A stretch of 64,000 nt of DNA from Desulfosoma caldarium (lineage in GTDB: Bacteria > Desulfobacterota > Syntrophobacteria > Syntrophobacterales > DSM-9756). The first letter of the stretch is position 1, and every line of letters begins with the position of its first letter. Shown here piece by piece: positions 1 through 7,750 of this stretch. The notes below the pieces were generated by a model. It did no database searches, was not told the origin of the DNA, and was given only the letters and a program-made list of their open reading frames with translations. Location of the stretch: positions 49,732 to 113,731 of the forward strand of contig NZ_RJVA01000017.1 in the NCBI RefSeq assembly GCF_003751385.1, given 5' to 3'. Position numbers and translations under genes: made by a program.

Positions 1-1
1 C

Positions 2-175
2 CCGCACTACGGCGAGGTGACCATCGCCAATCATGCGCACAAGATGACGGAGACGCCGCCGAGAGTCAAATGGGTCTGCCGGCCCGTAGGCGCCGACAAC
101 TACTACGTCTATGCCAGAATGCTTGGCTACGGTCCGAAGCGGATCGAAGAGCTCAAGGAAAAAAGTGTCATCTGA
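2..175 (+). CDS. CaiB/BaiF family CoA transferase, C-terminal fragment
   Basis: The window opens inside a gene; 57 codons remain before the TGA at 173-175. The peptide contains TPPRVKW, CRPVGADN and a final LGYGPKRIEELKEKSVI. Class III (CaiB/BaiF) CoA transferases end this way, with a 'set of acceptor residues, GADN, then LGY...I..L...GVI' tail. These enzymes move CoA between carboxylic acids in the cytoplasm. The substrate cannot be told because the N-terminal and catalytic Asp regions lie outside the window. A strong hairpin terminator follows 23 bases later, so this is the last gene of its transcript. The family assignment is from recall of the conserved tail only. Confidence 0.6.
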   Translation, partial: PHYGEVTIANHAHKMTETPPRVKWVCRPVGADNYYVYARMLGYGPKRIEELKEKSVI

Positions 176-197
176 TTATGAACCCGCTTGATGAAGC

Positions 198-230
198 AAA
201 GAAAAAGGCCACGATGTGGCCTTTTTCTTT
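198..230. terminator. Rho-independent terminator, perfect 15-bp stem
   Basis: Positions 198-212 and 216-230 form a perfect inverted repeat around the 3-base loop GAT. The core is GGCCAC/GTGGCC flanked by A-rich and T-rich arms, so a run of T follows the GC core on the plus strand and the structure could work in both directions. It closes the CoA transferase transcript. It also shows that an ATG at 216, inside the stem, is unlikely to be the start of the next gene. Confidence 0.9.
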
Positions 231-245
231 GTGGAAGCGACAGCG

Positions 246-2051
246 ATGATTCCACCAAAGGAATTTCTTAGAAAAATCAAGCCATTTTCCTTTCTTCCGG
301 AGGAACAATTGGCCGCTCTGACGGGCAGTCTGGATGTGGCCATGTACGCGGCGGGTAAGGTGGTATGCGCCAAAGATGAGGTGTCACCTTCGGTTTTTCT
401 CGTCTTTTCAGGGCTTGTGGGCCTGTACGACGGTGACGAACTGGTGGATCTCGTCTCCAAGGGAGAAATTTTCGGCCTTCTCTCGGCGATCCACCATAGC
501 CCGTCCTATTACGAAGCGCGCGCTCTGGAAGATACCATCTGTTACCTCATTGATGCCGAAGCCTTTGAAAAGGTCTATCGATCGCACAGTGCCTTTGCGT
601 CCTTTTTCACCACATTTATTGAACGGCGTTTTCGCTCCTTTGCGCAACTGGCTCGCGAACAGGAATCCCTGCGGGACGGCGCCACGGCGGTCCTGGTGGA
701 AACCGTGGTGAGCAAGTCGCCGGTGACCTGCGCTCCCGACCAGTCCGTTGGGGAAGCCGTCGGCATCATGGATGCCCACGGCGTGGGGTCTGTTGTGGTC
801 ACGGAGGGTGGCCGGCCTCTGGGCATTCTCACGAACCGGGACATGCGCCGCGTGCTGTTGCAGGGAAACCGAAACAGTGCTGTCAAGGACTTCATGTCGG
901 CGCCGGTCATCACGGTGGATCGTCGAGCTTCGGTGCTGGAGGCGTACACCACGCTGTTGCGCACCGGCATCGACCACTTGGTGGTGACGGACCAGGATCG
1001 CGTGCATGGCGTCATCACCAGCAAGGATGTGCTGGCGCAGCTGGAACCGTCCTCATCCATTCTGGCCCTGTATCGAAAGATTCTCAAAGCTGTAGACCTG
1101 GAAGAGCTCAAGAGTGCCTTTCACGCCATTCGTGTGGCCGTTTCTGAAATGGCTTTAAAAGGCAGCCACTTTGACCAGCTCTCCCGCATGATCACTTCCG
1201 TCTACGACACCGTGGTGGTTCGTGTCATCCAAAGGCATATACCCCAAAAGGATGTTCAGGATTTCGTGTGGGTGCATGTGGGCAGCTCAGGCCGAAAAGA
1301 ACAGATATTTACCACGGATCAGGACAGCGCCATCATCTGCGCAGCGGCGGGCCCGTGTGTGAACGTCACCGAAGACATCACGCGCACTTTGGAACAGATC
1401 GGCATTCCGCGATGCCCTGCGGACTATATGGCGTCGAACCCGCGATGGCACCTGAGTCTCGATGCTTGGAAGGAACATTTTCGGCGATGGTTTGCAGAAC
1501 CCATTCCCGACCATGTTCGGTATCTGACGGTTTTTCTGGATTTGAGAGCGGTTTACGGCAACGGGGAAATGCTCGCCCAACTCATCGAGGCCATTCAAGA
1601 GTCCGTCACCAATCAGGCGGTGCGTTTTCTCGCCTATGATGCGGCCTTGCATGAGCCGCCCATCGGCATTTTCGGCATCAAGCATCGAGATCGAGACATG
1701 GATATCAAGCGCTATGGCCTATATCCCATTGCCAACGGGGTTCGCGTCATGATTGTGGCCAACCGCATGCTGCGCATCACCAACACCAGGGAACGCATCG
1801 AAGCGTTGCGGGATGCCGGCGTGATGGGCAAGGAAACCGCCGGGGATCTTTTGGAAGCCTATGCCTTTCTTCAGGATCTTAGGCTCAGACATCAGGCGCG
1901 AGCCAAGAAGCACGGAAGCCCGGAAACCAACCTGATTAGGCCGGAACATTTGGACAAAATGGATCTTCTGGTTTTGAAAGAATCACTTAAGGTGGTGGCC
2001 TCTTTTCAAAAGAATCTCAAAGCCCTTTACGGTGTGGATCGAGGGCTTTGA
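246..2051 (+). CDS. cNMP-binding/CBS-pair/DUF294 nucleotidyltransferase-like protein
   Basis: A 601-residue cytoplasmic signalling protein. In order it has a cyclic-nucleotide-binding (Crp-like) beta barrel at about residues 10-115, two CBS domains at about 155-265 (the first ending GILTNRDM, the second GVITSKDV), a DUF294 nucleotidyltransferase-like domain with GSSGRKEQ and TTDQD near residues 346-360, and a helical DUF294 C-terminal domain. The family is related to GlnD-type nucleotidyltransferases, but its substrate is unknown. I chose the ATG at 246 because GGAAG lies 8 bases upstream and the earlier ATG at 216 sits inside the terminator stem. The stop overlaps the start of the exonuclease gene (TGATG), a pairing common in this family, so the two probably act together. 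Confidence 0.85.
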   Translation: MIPPKEFLRKIKPFSFLPEEQLAALTGSLDVAMYAAGKVVCAKDEVSPSVFLVFSGLVGLYDGDELVDLVSKGEIFGLLSAIHHSPSYYEARALEDTICYLIDAEAFEKVYRSHSAFASFFTTFIERRFRSFAQLAREQESLRDGATAVLVETVVSKSPVTCAPDQSVGEAVGIMDAHGVGSVVVTEGGRPLGILTNRDMRRVLLQGNRNSAVKDFMSAPVITVDRRASVLEAYTTLLRTGIDHLVVTDQDRVHGVITSKDVLAQLEPSSSILALYRKILKAVDLEELKSAFHAIRVAVSEMALKGSHFDQLSRMITSVYDTVVVRVIQRHIPQKDVQDFVWVHVGSSGRKEQIFTTDQDSAIICAAAGPCVNVTEDITRTLEQIGIPRCPADYMASNPRWHLSLDAWKEHFRRWFAEPIPDHVRYLTVFLDLRAVYGNGEMLAQLIEAIQESVTNQAVRFLAYDAALHEPPIGIFGIKHRDRDMDIKRYGLYPIANGVRVMIVANRMLRITNTRERIEALRDAGVMGKETAGDLLEAYAFLQDLRLRHQARAKKHGSPETNLIRPEHLDKMDLLVLKESLKVVASFQKNLKALYGVDRGL

Positions 2052-2653
2052 TGCTTTTGACGGAAGCGACTTTTGTGTCCGTGGATTTGGAGACCACGGG
2101 GCTGGATGTGCGCCACGACGACATCATCGCCGTGGCCTTGGTGCCCATGGAAGGCCTAAAGATTCGTGTACGGTATGCCTATTACACCCTGGTCAAGCCT
2201 CGCACTTATCGGCTCAAGACCATGAAAGTCCATGGCATCGCCCAGGACGCCCTGCAACATGCGCCGGCCTTTGAAGAGATTGCTGAAGAGCTCATTGACC
2301 GGTGCGACGGTTTTTTGTTGGGGCATTGCGTGCATATCGATTACCAGTTTCTTCGGCGCGCCTTCAAGGAGGTTGGTCTGTCTTTTAAGCGCGAGCTAGT
2401 GGACATTGCCGAAGTGGAAAAGTGGATCGGCCAGAAAACGTCCCATCGGCCAAGCTGTGACGAACTGAGCCTGGATGCTCTGATCAGCCGTTATGGCCTA
2501 AGGGAACACTACCGCCATCACGCCTTGGCCGACGCTTTTTTTGCCGCCCAGATTTTCCAGATTCAGATGACGCGCCACGGCGTGCTTCATCTGGAACAGC
2601 TGCTCGACCAAATCAAGAACCTAAAAGTTTGCGACACCCCGTTTTTGGTCTAA
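2051..2653 (+). CDS. DnaQ-like 3'-5' exonuclease (DEDDh)
   Basis: A 200-residue protein with the three exonuclease motifs of the DNA polymerase III epsilon family: Exo I DLETTGLD (catalytic Asp12 and Glu14), Exo II around HIDYQFL, and Exo III HHALADAFFAA with the DEDDh His and Asp. It has no polymerase-binding tail of classical DnaQ. It is expected to trim single-stranded DNA or RNA or degrade small nucleotides. Its ATG overlaps the stop of the DUF294 gene by one base, indicating translational coupling. The conserved pair suggests a regulated nucleotide-processing role rather than replication proofreading, which is inference. Confidence 0.85.
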   Translation: MLLTEATFVSVDLETTGLDVRHDDIIAVALVPMEGLKIRVRYAYYTLVKPRTYRLKTMKVHGIAQDALQHAPAFEEIAEELIDRCDGFLLGHCVHIDYQFLRRAFKEVGLSFKRELVDIAEVEKWIGQKTSHRPSCDELSLDALISRYGLREHYRHHALADAFFAAQIFQIQMTRHGVLHLEQLLDQIKNLKVCDTPFLV

Positions 2654-2989
2654 GAAATTGTCCGAGCATGCGCTTTCTTTTGAAGTCGGTAGGAGTGTTG
2701 CAAAGTTCGATGAAGTTTTGAGGTTTCTGGCGCAGCCACAAAAGCGGCGTGCCCGCGGATGGGTTTGGGGCCATGACGTGCTGCCCTCTATTGAAGATGG
2801 CCGGGCGGGCTGCAGGTGTGGAGCCAGGGGCGCGTTTGCCAACTGGCGGCGGGCCGGTGAGGAAAATGGGCTTTATGATCGTGATGCTATGTGCTAGTCA
2901 AAGAAGGCTCTCCAGGAAAGTCGTCGATAGGTGGGCCCTGGGGCTATGAATCAAGGACAGATGGACCAAAGAATCAAAGGAGGAGGCGG
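2654..2989. other. 336-bp intergenic region upstream of amino-acid ABC operon
   Basis: No convincing gene is present: the open frames here lack ribosome-binding sites and family resemblance. The region must hold the promoter of the ABC transporter operon, but I could not find a well-spaced -35/-10 or -24/-12 pair. The last 20 bases carry the AAAGGAGGAGG ribosome-binding site of the next gene. Confidence 0.5.
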
Positions 2990-3820
2990 ATGATGAAAAG
3001 ATGGTCGATGGTTGTGGGACTTGTCGTGGTGTTTGTTGGGGCGATGGCCTGGCACGGATGGACGGCGGACATCGAATTGGCCAAGAAGTCCACGCTGGAG
3101 GAGATTCTCAAGCGAGGCGAGCTTCGCGTGGGGTTTGAGGCGGGCTACATGCCTTTTGAAATGACGGACAAAAAAGGCAATTTCGTGGGTTTTGACATCG
3201 ACATGGCCAAAGAGATGGCCAAGGCCATGGGTGTGAAGTTCGTTCCCGTGAACACGGCCTGGGACGGGATTATTCCCTCGCTCATTACGGGCAAGTTCGA
3301 CATCATCATGAGCGGCATGACGGTCACGCAGGAACGAAACCTGAAAGTGAACTTTGCCGATCCTTACATCATCGTCGGCCAAACCATCCTCTTGAACAAG
3401 AGACATGAAGGCTCGGTGGCGTCTTACAAGGACCTGAATGACCCTAAATACATCGTGACCTCCAAGCTGGGCACCACGGGCGAACAGGCCGTCAAACGAT
3501 TGATTCCCAAATGCACCTACAAGTCTTTTGAGACGGAAACGGAGGCCGCCCTGGAAGTGGTCAACGGCAAGGCGGATGCTTTTGTCTACGACCTGCCTTT
3601 TTGCGTGGTGTTCCTGGCGCAGCAAGGGGCAGGAAAGCTGGTCTTTTTGGACAAGCCTTTTACCTATGAACCTCTGGCGTGGGCCATCAACAAGGGAGAT
3701 CCCGATTTTCTGAACTGGCTGAACAACTTCCTGCGCCAGGTGAAAAATGACGGCCGCTACGATCAAATCTACAACAAGTGGATCAAGAGCACCGAATGGA
3801 TTCAGGATGTAGCCCAGTAG
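2990..3820 (+). CDS. Polar amino-acid ABC transporter, periplasmic binding protein
   Basis: A 276-residue SBP_bac_3 family protein. A signal peptide covers the first ~27 residues (positively charged MMKRW, then a hydrophobic core, with cleavage expected near WTA-D). The mature protein shows the family's GELRVGFEAGYMPFE opening, the GFDIDMAKEMAK segment and the SGMTVTQERN segment that lines the ligand cleft. It captures a polar or charged amino acid in the periplasm. The ATG at 2990 was chosen because AAGGAGGAGG lies just upstream; the frame is open further upstream but that part looks non-coding. It is the first gene of a three-gene operon with permease and ATPase. Confidence 0.9.
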   Translation: MMKRWSMVVGLVVVFVGAMAWHGWTADIELAKKSTLEEILKRGELRVGFEAGYMPFEMTDKKGNFVGFDIDMAKEMAKAMGVKFVPVNTAWDGIIPSLITGKFDIIMSGMTVTQERNLKVNFADPYIIVGQTILLNKRHEGSVASYKDLNDPKYIVTSKLGTTGEQAVKRLIPKCTYKSFETETEAALEVVNGKADAFVYDLPFCVVFLAQQGAGKLVFLDKPFTYEPLAWAINKGDPDFLNWLNNFLRQVKNDGRYDQIYNKWIKSTEWIQDVAQ

Positions 3821-3867
3821 CCGGAGAAGCTTCCTAATTGACGGGCAGCGGCTGAGGATAGTGGCTC

Positions 3868-4869
3868 ATGGCACGAGTGTCGCAAAACATGACTCGAGTG
3901 GCTTACGCCTTTTGGGTCATGGTATTTTTTGTAATGGTTTTCGGATTGGTGGGGATTCTCTACTACGCCACGCAAAAAGTGGACTACGTGTGGCGCTGGT
4001 ATCGCGTGCCCCAATACTTTTACTACAAGGAAAAAATCGAAGTTCGTTCGGAAATTCAGGGCCGCGTTGAGGAAATCGCCAGCACCGGAGATACCGCGCG
4101 CCTTCGTGTGGCCGGGGACGGAGAATCGGCCCAGTACACGGTTCCGGTTCAGGGACTGCGCGTGGATGCGGGAGACACGGTCTACCCTGGTGATGTACTG
4201 GGTGTGTTTCATCGGTGGAAAGTGGGCATTCTCTTGCAAGGCCTGTGGCTGACCCTCAAGGTCAGCCTGATTTCCATCCTGCTGGGTACACTCATCGGGC
4301 TGGTCGTCGGCCTGGCGCGCATTTCTGCCAACCCCGCCCTTAGGTGGTCGGCCGTGACCTACGTGGAGATCATTCGAGGTTCCCCGCTGCTCGTCCAAAT
4401 TTTTATCTGGTACTTTGTTCTTGGCACCGTGATCAACACGCTTTTGGCCAAGAACGGCCTCGAACAGTTGCCGCCCATTTGGTACGGCGTGGCCTCGCTG
4501 GCCTTCTTTTGCGGAGCCTATGTGGCGGAAATCGTCCGGGCCGGAATTCAATCCATACACCGAGGCCAAATGGAAGCGGCGCGGTCCTTGGGCATGAGTT
4601 ACCCTCAAGCCATGCGCCACGTGATTTTGCCTCAGGCTTTGCGACGCATTCTGCCCCCTTTGGCCGGCCAGTTCATTAGCCTCATTAAGGACTCTTCGCT
4701 TCTGGGCATCATTGCCATTCGGGAGCTGACCAAGGCGACCCGCGAAGTGGTCACGACGAGCCTTCAGCCCTTTGAGCTGTGGTTCATGTGCGCTTTGCTC
4801 TATCTGGTGATGACCTTCGGGCTGTCCATGTTTGTTCAGTACTTGGAAAGGAGGACAGCGGTTTCGTGA
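3868..4869 (+). CDS. Amino-acid ABC transporter permease with N-terminal extension
   Basis: A 333-residue inner-membrane permease. The last ~210 residues are a normal HisM/GlnP-type domain: [17 protein letters not shown] opens it, and the EAA loop reads [22 protein letters not shown]. The first ~120 residues are unusual for the family. One membrane segment lies at about residues 15-35, followed by a predicted extracytoplasmic stretch with short beta-like strands and a [14 protein letters not shown] motif resembling a biotinyl-lipoyl/HlyD hairpin. It pairs with the binding protein and ATPase on either side, and its last four bases overlap the GTG start of the ATPase. Confidence 0.88.
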   Translation: MARVSQNMTRVAYAFWVMVFFVMVFGLVGILYYATQKVDYVWRWYRVPQYFYYKEKIEVRSEIQGRVEEIASTGDTARLRVAGDGESAQYTVPVQGLRVDAGDTVYPGDVLGVFHRWKVGILLQGLWLTLKVSLISILLGTLIGLVVGLARISANPALRWSAVTYVEIIRGSPLLVQIFIWYFVLGTVINTLLAKNGLEQLPPIWYGVASLAFFCGAYVAEIVRAGIQSIHRGQMEAARSLGMSYPQAMRHVILPQALRRILPPLAGQFISLIKDSSLLGIIAIRELTKATREVVTTSLQPFELWFMCALLYLVMTFGLSMFVQYLERRTAVS

Positions 4870-5597
4870 TCACGGTCGACAACGTTTCCAAGACATTTCA
4901 TGTTCCCCATGAGGTCAAAGCCCTGCGGAATGTCTCCTGCCAGGTGACCAAGGGGGAGGTGGTGGTGATCATCGGCCCCTCGGGGTCGGGCAAGAGCACG
5001 CTGCTTCGGTGTCTGAACCGCTTGGAACATGCGGACACAGGCCACATTTACATCGACGGCGTGGATATTTTGGACCGCAAGACCAATATCAACAAGGTGC
5101 GGGCGGAAGTGGGCATGGTGTTTCAGTCCTTCAACCTGTTTCCTCACAAGACCGTACTGGAAAATGTCACCTTGGCCCAAATGGTGGTGCGAAAAAGGTC
5201 CCAAAAAGACGCTGTGTCCAAAGCCATGGCGCTGTTGCAGAAGGTGGGCATACCCGATAAGGCGTCGGTCTATCCGGATCGCTTGTCCGGAGGGCAGCAG
5301 CAGCGGGTGGCCATCGCCCGAGCCCTGGCCATGGATCCCAAGATCATGCTCTTTGATGAACCCACCTCGGCCCTGGACCCCGAAATGATCGGGGAGGTGC
5401 TCGACGTCATGAAAACCCTGGCTCGAGAAGGCATGACCATGGTGGTGGTCACGCATGAGATGGGGTTTGCTCGAGAAGTGGCCGATCGCGTTCTTTTCAT
5501 GGACCAAGGGTGCATCGTGGAAGAGGGCACTCCGGAGCATTTCTTTACCAACCCGACCCATCAGCGAACCAAGCTTTTTTTGAGCCAAATCCTGTGA
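4866..5597 (+). CDS. Amino-acid ABC transporter ATP-binding protein
   Basis: A 243-residue GlnQ-type ATPase. Walker A is GPSGSGKST, the Q-loop is [10 protein letters not shown], the signature is LSGGQQQR, and Walker B is [11 protein letters not shown] followed by the H-loop VVTHEMGF. It energises the permease encoded just upstream. The start is taken as GTG 4866, preceded by AAAGGAGG and overlapping the permease stop; the upstream in-frame ATG is inside the permease gene. Length is normal for the family. Confidence 0.92.
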   Translation: MITVDNVSKTFHVPHEVKALRNVSCQVTKGEVVVIIGPSGSGKSTLLRCLNRLEHADTGHIYIDGVDILDRKTNINKVRAEVGMVFQSFNLFPHKTVLENVTLAQMVVRKRSQKDAVSKAMALLQKVGIPDKASVYPDRLSGGQQQRVAIARALAMDPKIMLFDEPTSALDPEMIGEVLDVMKTLAREGMTMVVVTHEMGFAREVADRVLFMDQGCIVEEGTPEHFFTNPTHQRTKLFLSQIL

Positions 5598-5619
5598 GTG
5601 CCGCGGGAAGGATAAGGGG

Positions 5620-6477
5620 ATGGAAAAGCATCTTCTGATCACCGTCAGCGATGAAATGTCCCATCTTTGTGGCGTGCGATTTGTGGCGAATTTTTTCAAA
5701 CAAAAGAAGGCCTTTCGCCTGACCCTTCTTTACGTGGCTTCCACGCAGCCGACGGGCGATTGGAAGGCCGACAGGCCTCGATCCAAGGCGAAAATTCCTG
5801 CGGAAACACAAGCGCGAGGGCAAAAGGCATTGGACCGCAGTGCCGAAATCCTTATGGAAGCAGGATTTGACGAAGCCCAGATTCAGTCCAAACTGATTCC
5901 CAAGGAAATGGAAACGGTCAAAGAAATCGTCATGGAGGCGCGACGAGGCTGCTACGACGCTGTGGTTCTCGGGCGCCGAGGCTATGCCGCATTTGCCGGC
6001 GTGTTTTCCACGAGTGTCAGCACGGAAGTGCTTCGCCAGCCTTTGCCCTGCCCTCTCTGGATCTGCCGAAATCCGGGTTCGGAACATGAACGCGTGGTTC
6101 TGTGCGTGGATGATGCCGAGGCCAGCATGCGAATCACCGATCACGTCGGCTTCATGCTTCGTGATGAAGAACATCGTGTGTGTCTTTTTCACGTGATAAC
6201 GGATCGAGCGCAGCAGACTCGAGACATCATCGACAAGGCCACCAAGGTGCTTGAAGACAACGGCGTGGCTTCCCAACGCATCGACCGGAAAATTATGGTT
6301 TCGCAAAACGTGGCGGAAGCCATCATGGATGACCACCGAGAATCACCCGCTTCCGTGATCGCCATGGGCCATGAACACGAAGGAAGTCATGGATTTTTCG
6401 GCGGGATCTTTTCCAGCTCCGTCTGCTCCGGCGTGCTCAAGCGCTTTGAAAACGGAGCCCTGTGGATATCCAAATAA
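5620..6477 (+). CDS. Tandem universal stress protein (UspA family)
   Basis: A 285-residue protein made of two UspA folds. The first ends with the ATP-binding type loop GRRGYAAFAGVFSTSVS (about residues 115-131). The second ends with GHEHEGSHGFFGGIFSSSV near the C-terminus; this resembles the G-x2-G-x9-G-(S/T) nucleotide loop with some substitutions. Such proteins help cells survive starvation and stress. It lies 22 bases downstream of the ABC ATPase with an AAGGATAAGGGG ribosome-binding site, so it may be the last gene of that transcript. It converges with the MetE-like gene. Confidence 0.85.
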   Translation: MEKHLLITVSDEMSHLCGVRFVANFFKQKKAFRLTLLYVASTQPTGDWKADRPRSKAKIPAETQARGQKALDRSAEILMEAGFDEAQIQSKLIPKEMETVKEIVMEARRGCYDAVVLGRRGYAAFAGVFSTSVSTEVLRQPLPCPLWICRNPGSEHERVVLCVDDAEASMRITDHVGFMLRDEEHRVCLFHVITDRAQQTRDIIDKATKVLEDNGVASQRIDRKIMVSQNVAEAIMDDHRESPASVIAMGHEHEGSHGFFGGIFSSSVCSGVLKRFENGALWISK

Positions 6478-6519
6478 CAAGGGTTTATCGCGGCGCGCCC
6501 ACGCTCGGAAACGGCTCTT

Positions 6520-7545
6520 TTACGCGAGCCGAAAACGCTCTCGAAGCCTTTGGCTCAAGGTTCGAGTGGCCTCAAAAGCCTTTTCCACGGTCTGGGTTCC
6601 GTCGGGATTCACCAGGCAACAGGTTGCCGGAGACAGGAGACTTCGCGCCACCAATGCATCTCGGTCGATACCTTTTTGAGCCAGTTGGTTCCACAGCCCC
6701 AACAGCCGGGATTCCAGAGACTCCACAGACTCGGCTTCAAAAGGTTCCACGTTGGTGGGAACCATGCCCCATATCAGAATGCCTCCGCGGTCTAAAAACC
6801 GGCGAATGGCTCCGCTGTAAGACACGAAAATTTCCCCGTTGCTGTACATGTCCAGGGACAAAACGTCCAGATCCAGGTTCAGCAGAAAGTCCCAGTCGGG
6901 ATTGCCGCACAGGTGAATGCCTCGCGGCCTCTCAATCATGGCAAAAAAAGCTTCCATGTCGCTGCGGGCGCTCAGGTGATTGTAGCCGCTCAGGGCGCTG
7001 AAAATAAACTGCAGACCCGGCTCGTCCACAAACATGAAGGCGTTGGGGTGAAGGGTCTTGAGGCGTCGAAGCTGCACATTGACCCGCTGCGCCATGAATT
7101 CAAAAAGAAACGGGCGCACCGTATCGTTGAAGAGAATGGGGCGTTCCGCTTCGTCCTGTACATTGAAACCAAAGCTCACGGGCCCTTCCAACTGCCCTCG
7201 AATGGCCGGCCGGTCGGAAAAGTCCATCTGCAGAAACTGATGATACACGGCGGAGTATTCCGGGCTGATGTCGAACAGGCTTAGGTCGTCAAAACGGCTG
7301 AGAACGTCCGGAAGTTCCTCAATGAATTTTTCCGTGGAAAAGCGCAGCGTGCGGTTTTCCAGATTCAGAACGATACCCGGAAAGTGTTCGGAGGCCTGTA
7401 CGTACATGTCTTCGTAATAGTTGAGCAAAGGAAGTTGAGGCCAAAAAGGAATGTCTAAAGACAAGGCCACGTGAAGGGCGCGCTCCACGTCGCGGTGAGG
7501 CATGACGGCCATGGCCGTCGTCAAGAGATTTCCGGGTATGGGCAT
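6520..7545 (-). CDS. MetE-like / UROD-superfamily methyltransferase
   Basis: A 341-residue TIM-barrel protein resembling the C-terminal catalytic domain of cobalamin-independent methionine synthase and related UROD/MtaA methyltransferases. Probable zinc ligands are in HLCGNPDWD (His and Cys) and in the late TCCLVNPDG segment. Glu/Asp in FVDEPGLQF matches the conserved 'DEP' of MetE. It is much shorter than full MetE (about 750 residues) because the N-terminal barrel is absent, like the archaeal/anaerobe 'core' MetE proteins that use a corrinoid methyl donor. The start at 7545 has AAGGAG eight bases upstream; the longer frame is not supported. Substrate is unknown. Confidence 0.7.
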   Translation of the reverse strand: MPIPGNLLTTAMAVMPHRDVERALHVALSLDIPFWPQLPLLNYYEDMYVQASEHFPGIVLNLENRTLRFSTEKFIEELPDVLSRFDDLSLFDISPEYSAVYHQFLQMDFSDRPAIRGQLEGPVSFGFNVQDEAERPILFNDTVRPFLFEFMAQRVNVQLRRLKTLHPNAFMFVDEPGLQFIFSALSGYNHLSARSDMEAFFAMIERPRGIHLCGNPDWDFLLNLDLDVLSLDMYSNGEIFVSYSGAIRRFLDRGGILIWGMVPTNVEPFEAESVESLESRLLGLWNQLAQKGIDRDALVARSLLSPATCCLVNPDGTQTVEKAFEATRTLSQRLRERFRLA

Positions 7546-7750
7546 GGAGCTCTCCTTGTGATGGTGTCCAAAAGCTTGGCTGCGGGTTTTTTTCGCAAAA
7601 GGGGATCGGCTCCCTTGCTGGCACGGTGGCCAACAGCAAAGGAACCGGTCCCTGCGTGCGTCCGCGGGCTCACTCAGCCTTTTTGCGGCGTTTCGCAATG
7701 CCCGTAGCCTTATCCTCGACCACAGTCTTCTCGACCGCCTCCCCGACCTG

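Noticed and set aside
216..246. ATG at 216 as start of the DUF294-family protein
   Set aside because: It lies inside the stem of a 15-bp terminator and has no ribosome-binding site; ATG 246 has GGAAG at a normal distance.
2658..2897. Small plus-strand ORF upstream of the ABC operon
   Set aside because: No ribosome-binding site, no recognisable family, and composition unlike neighbouring genes.
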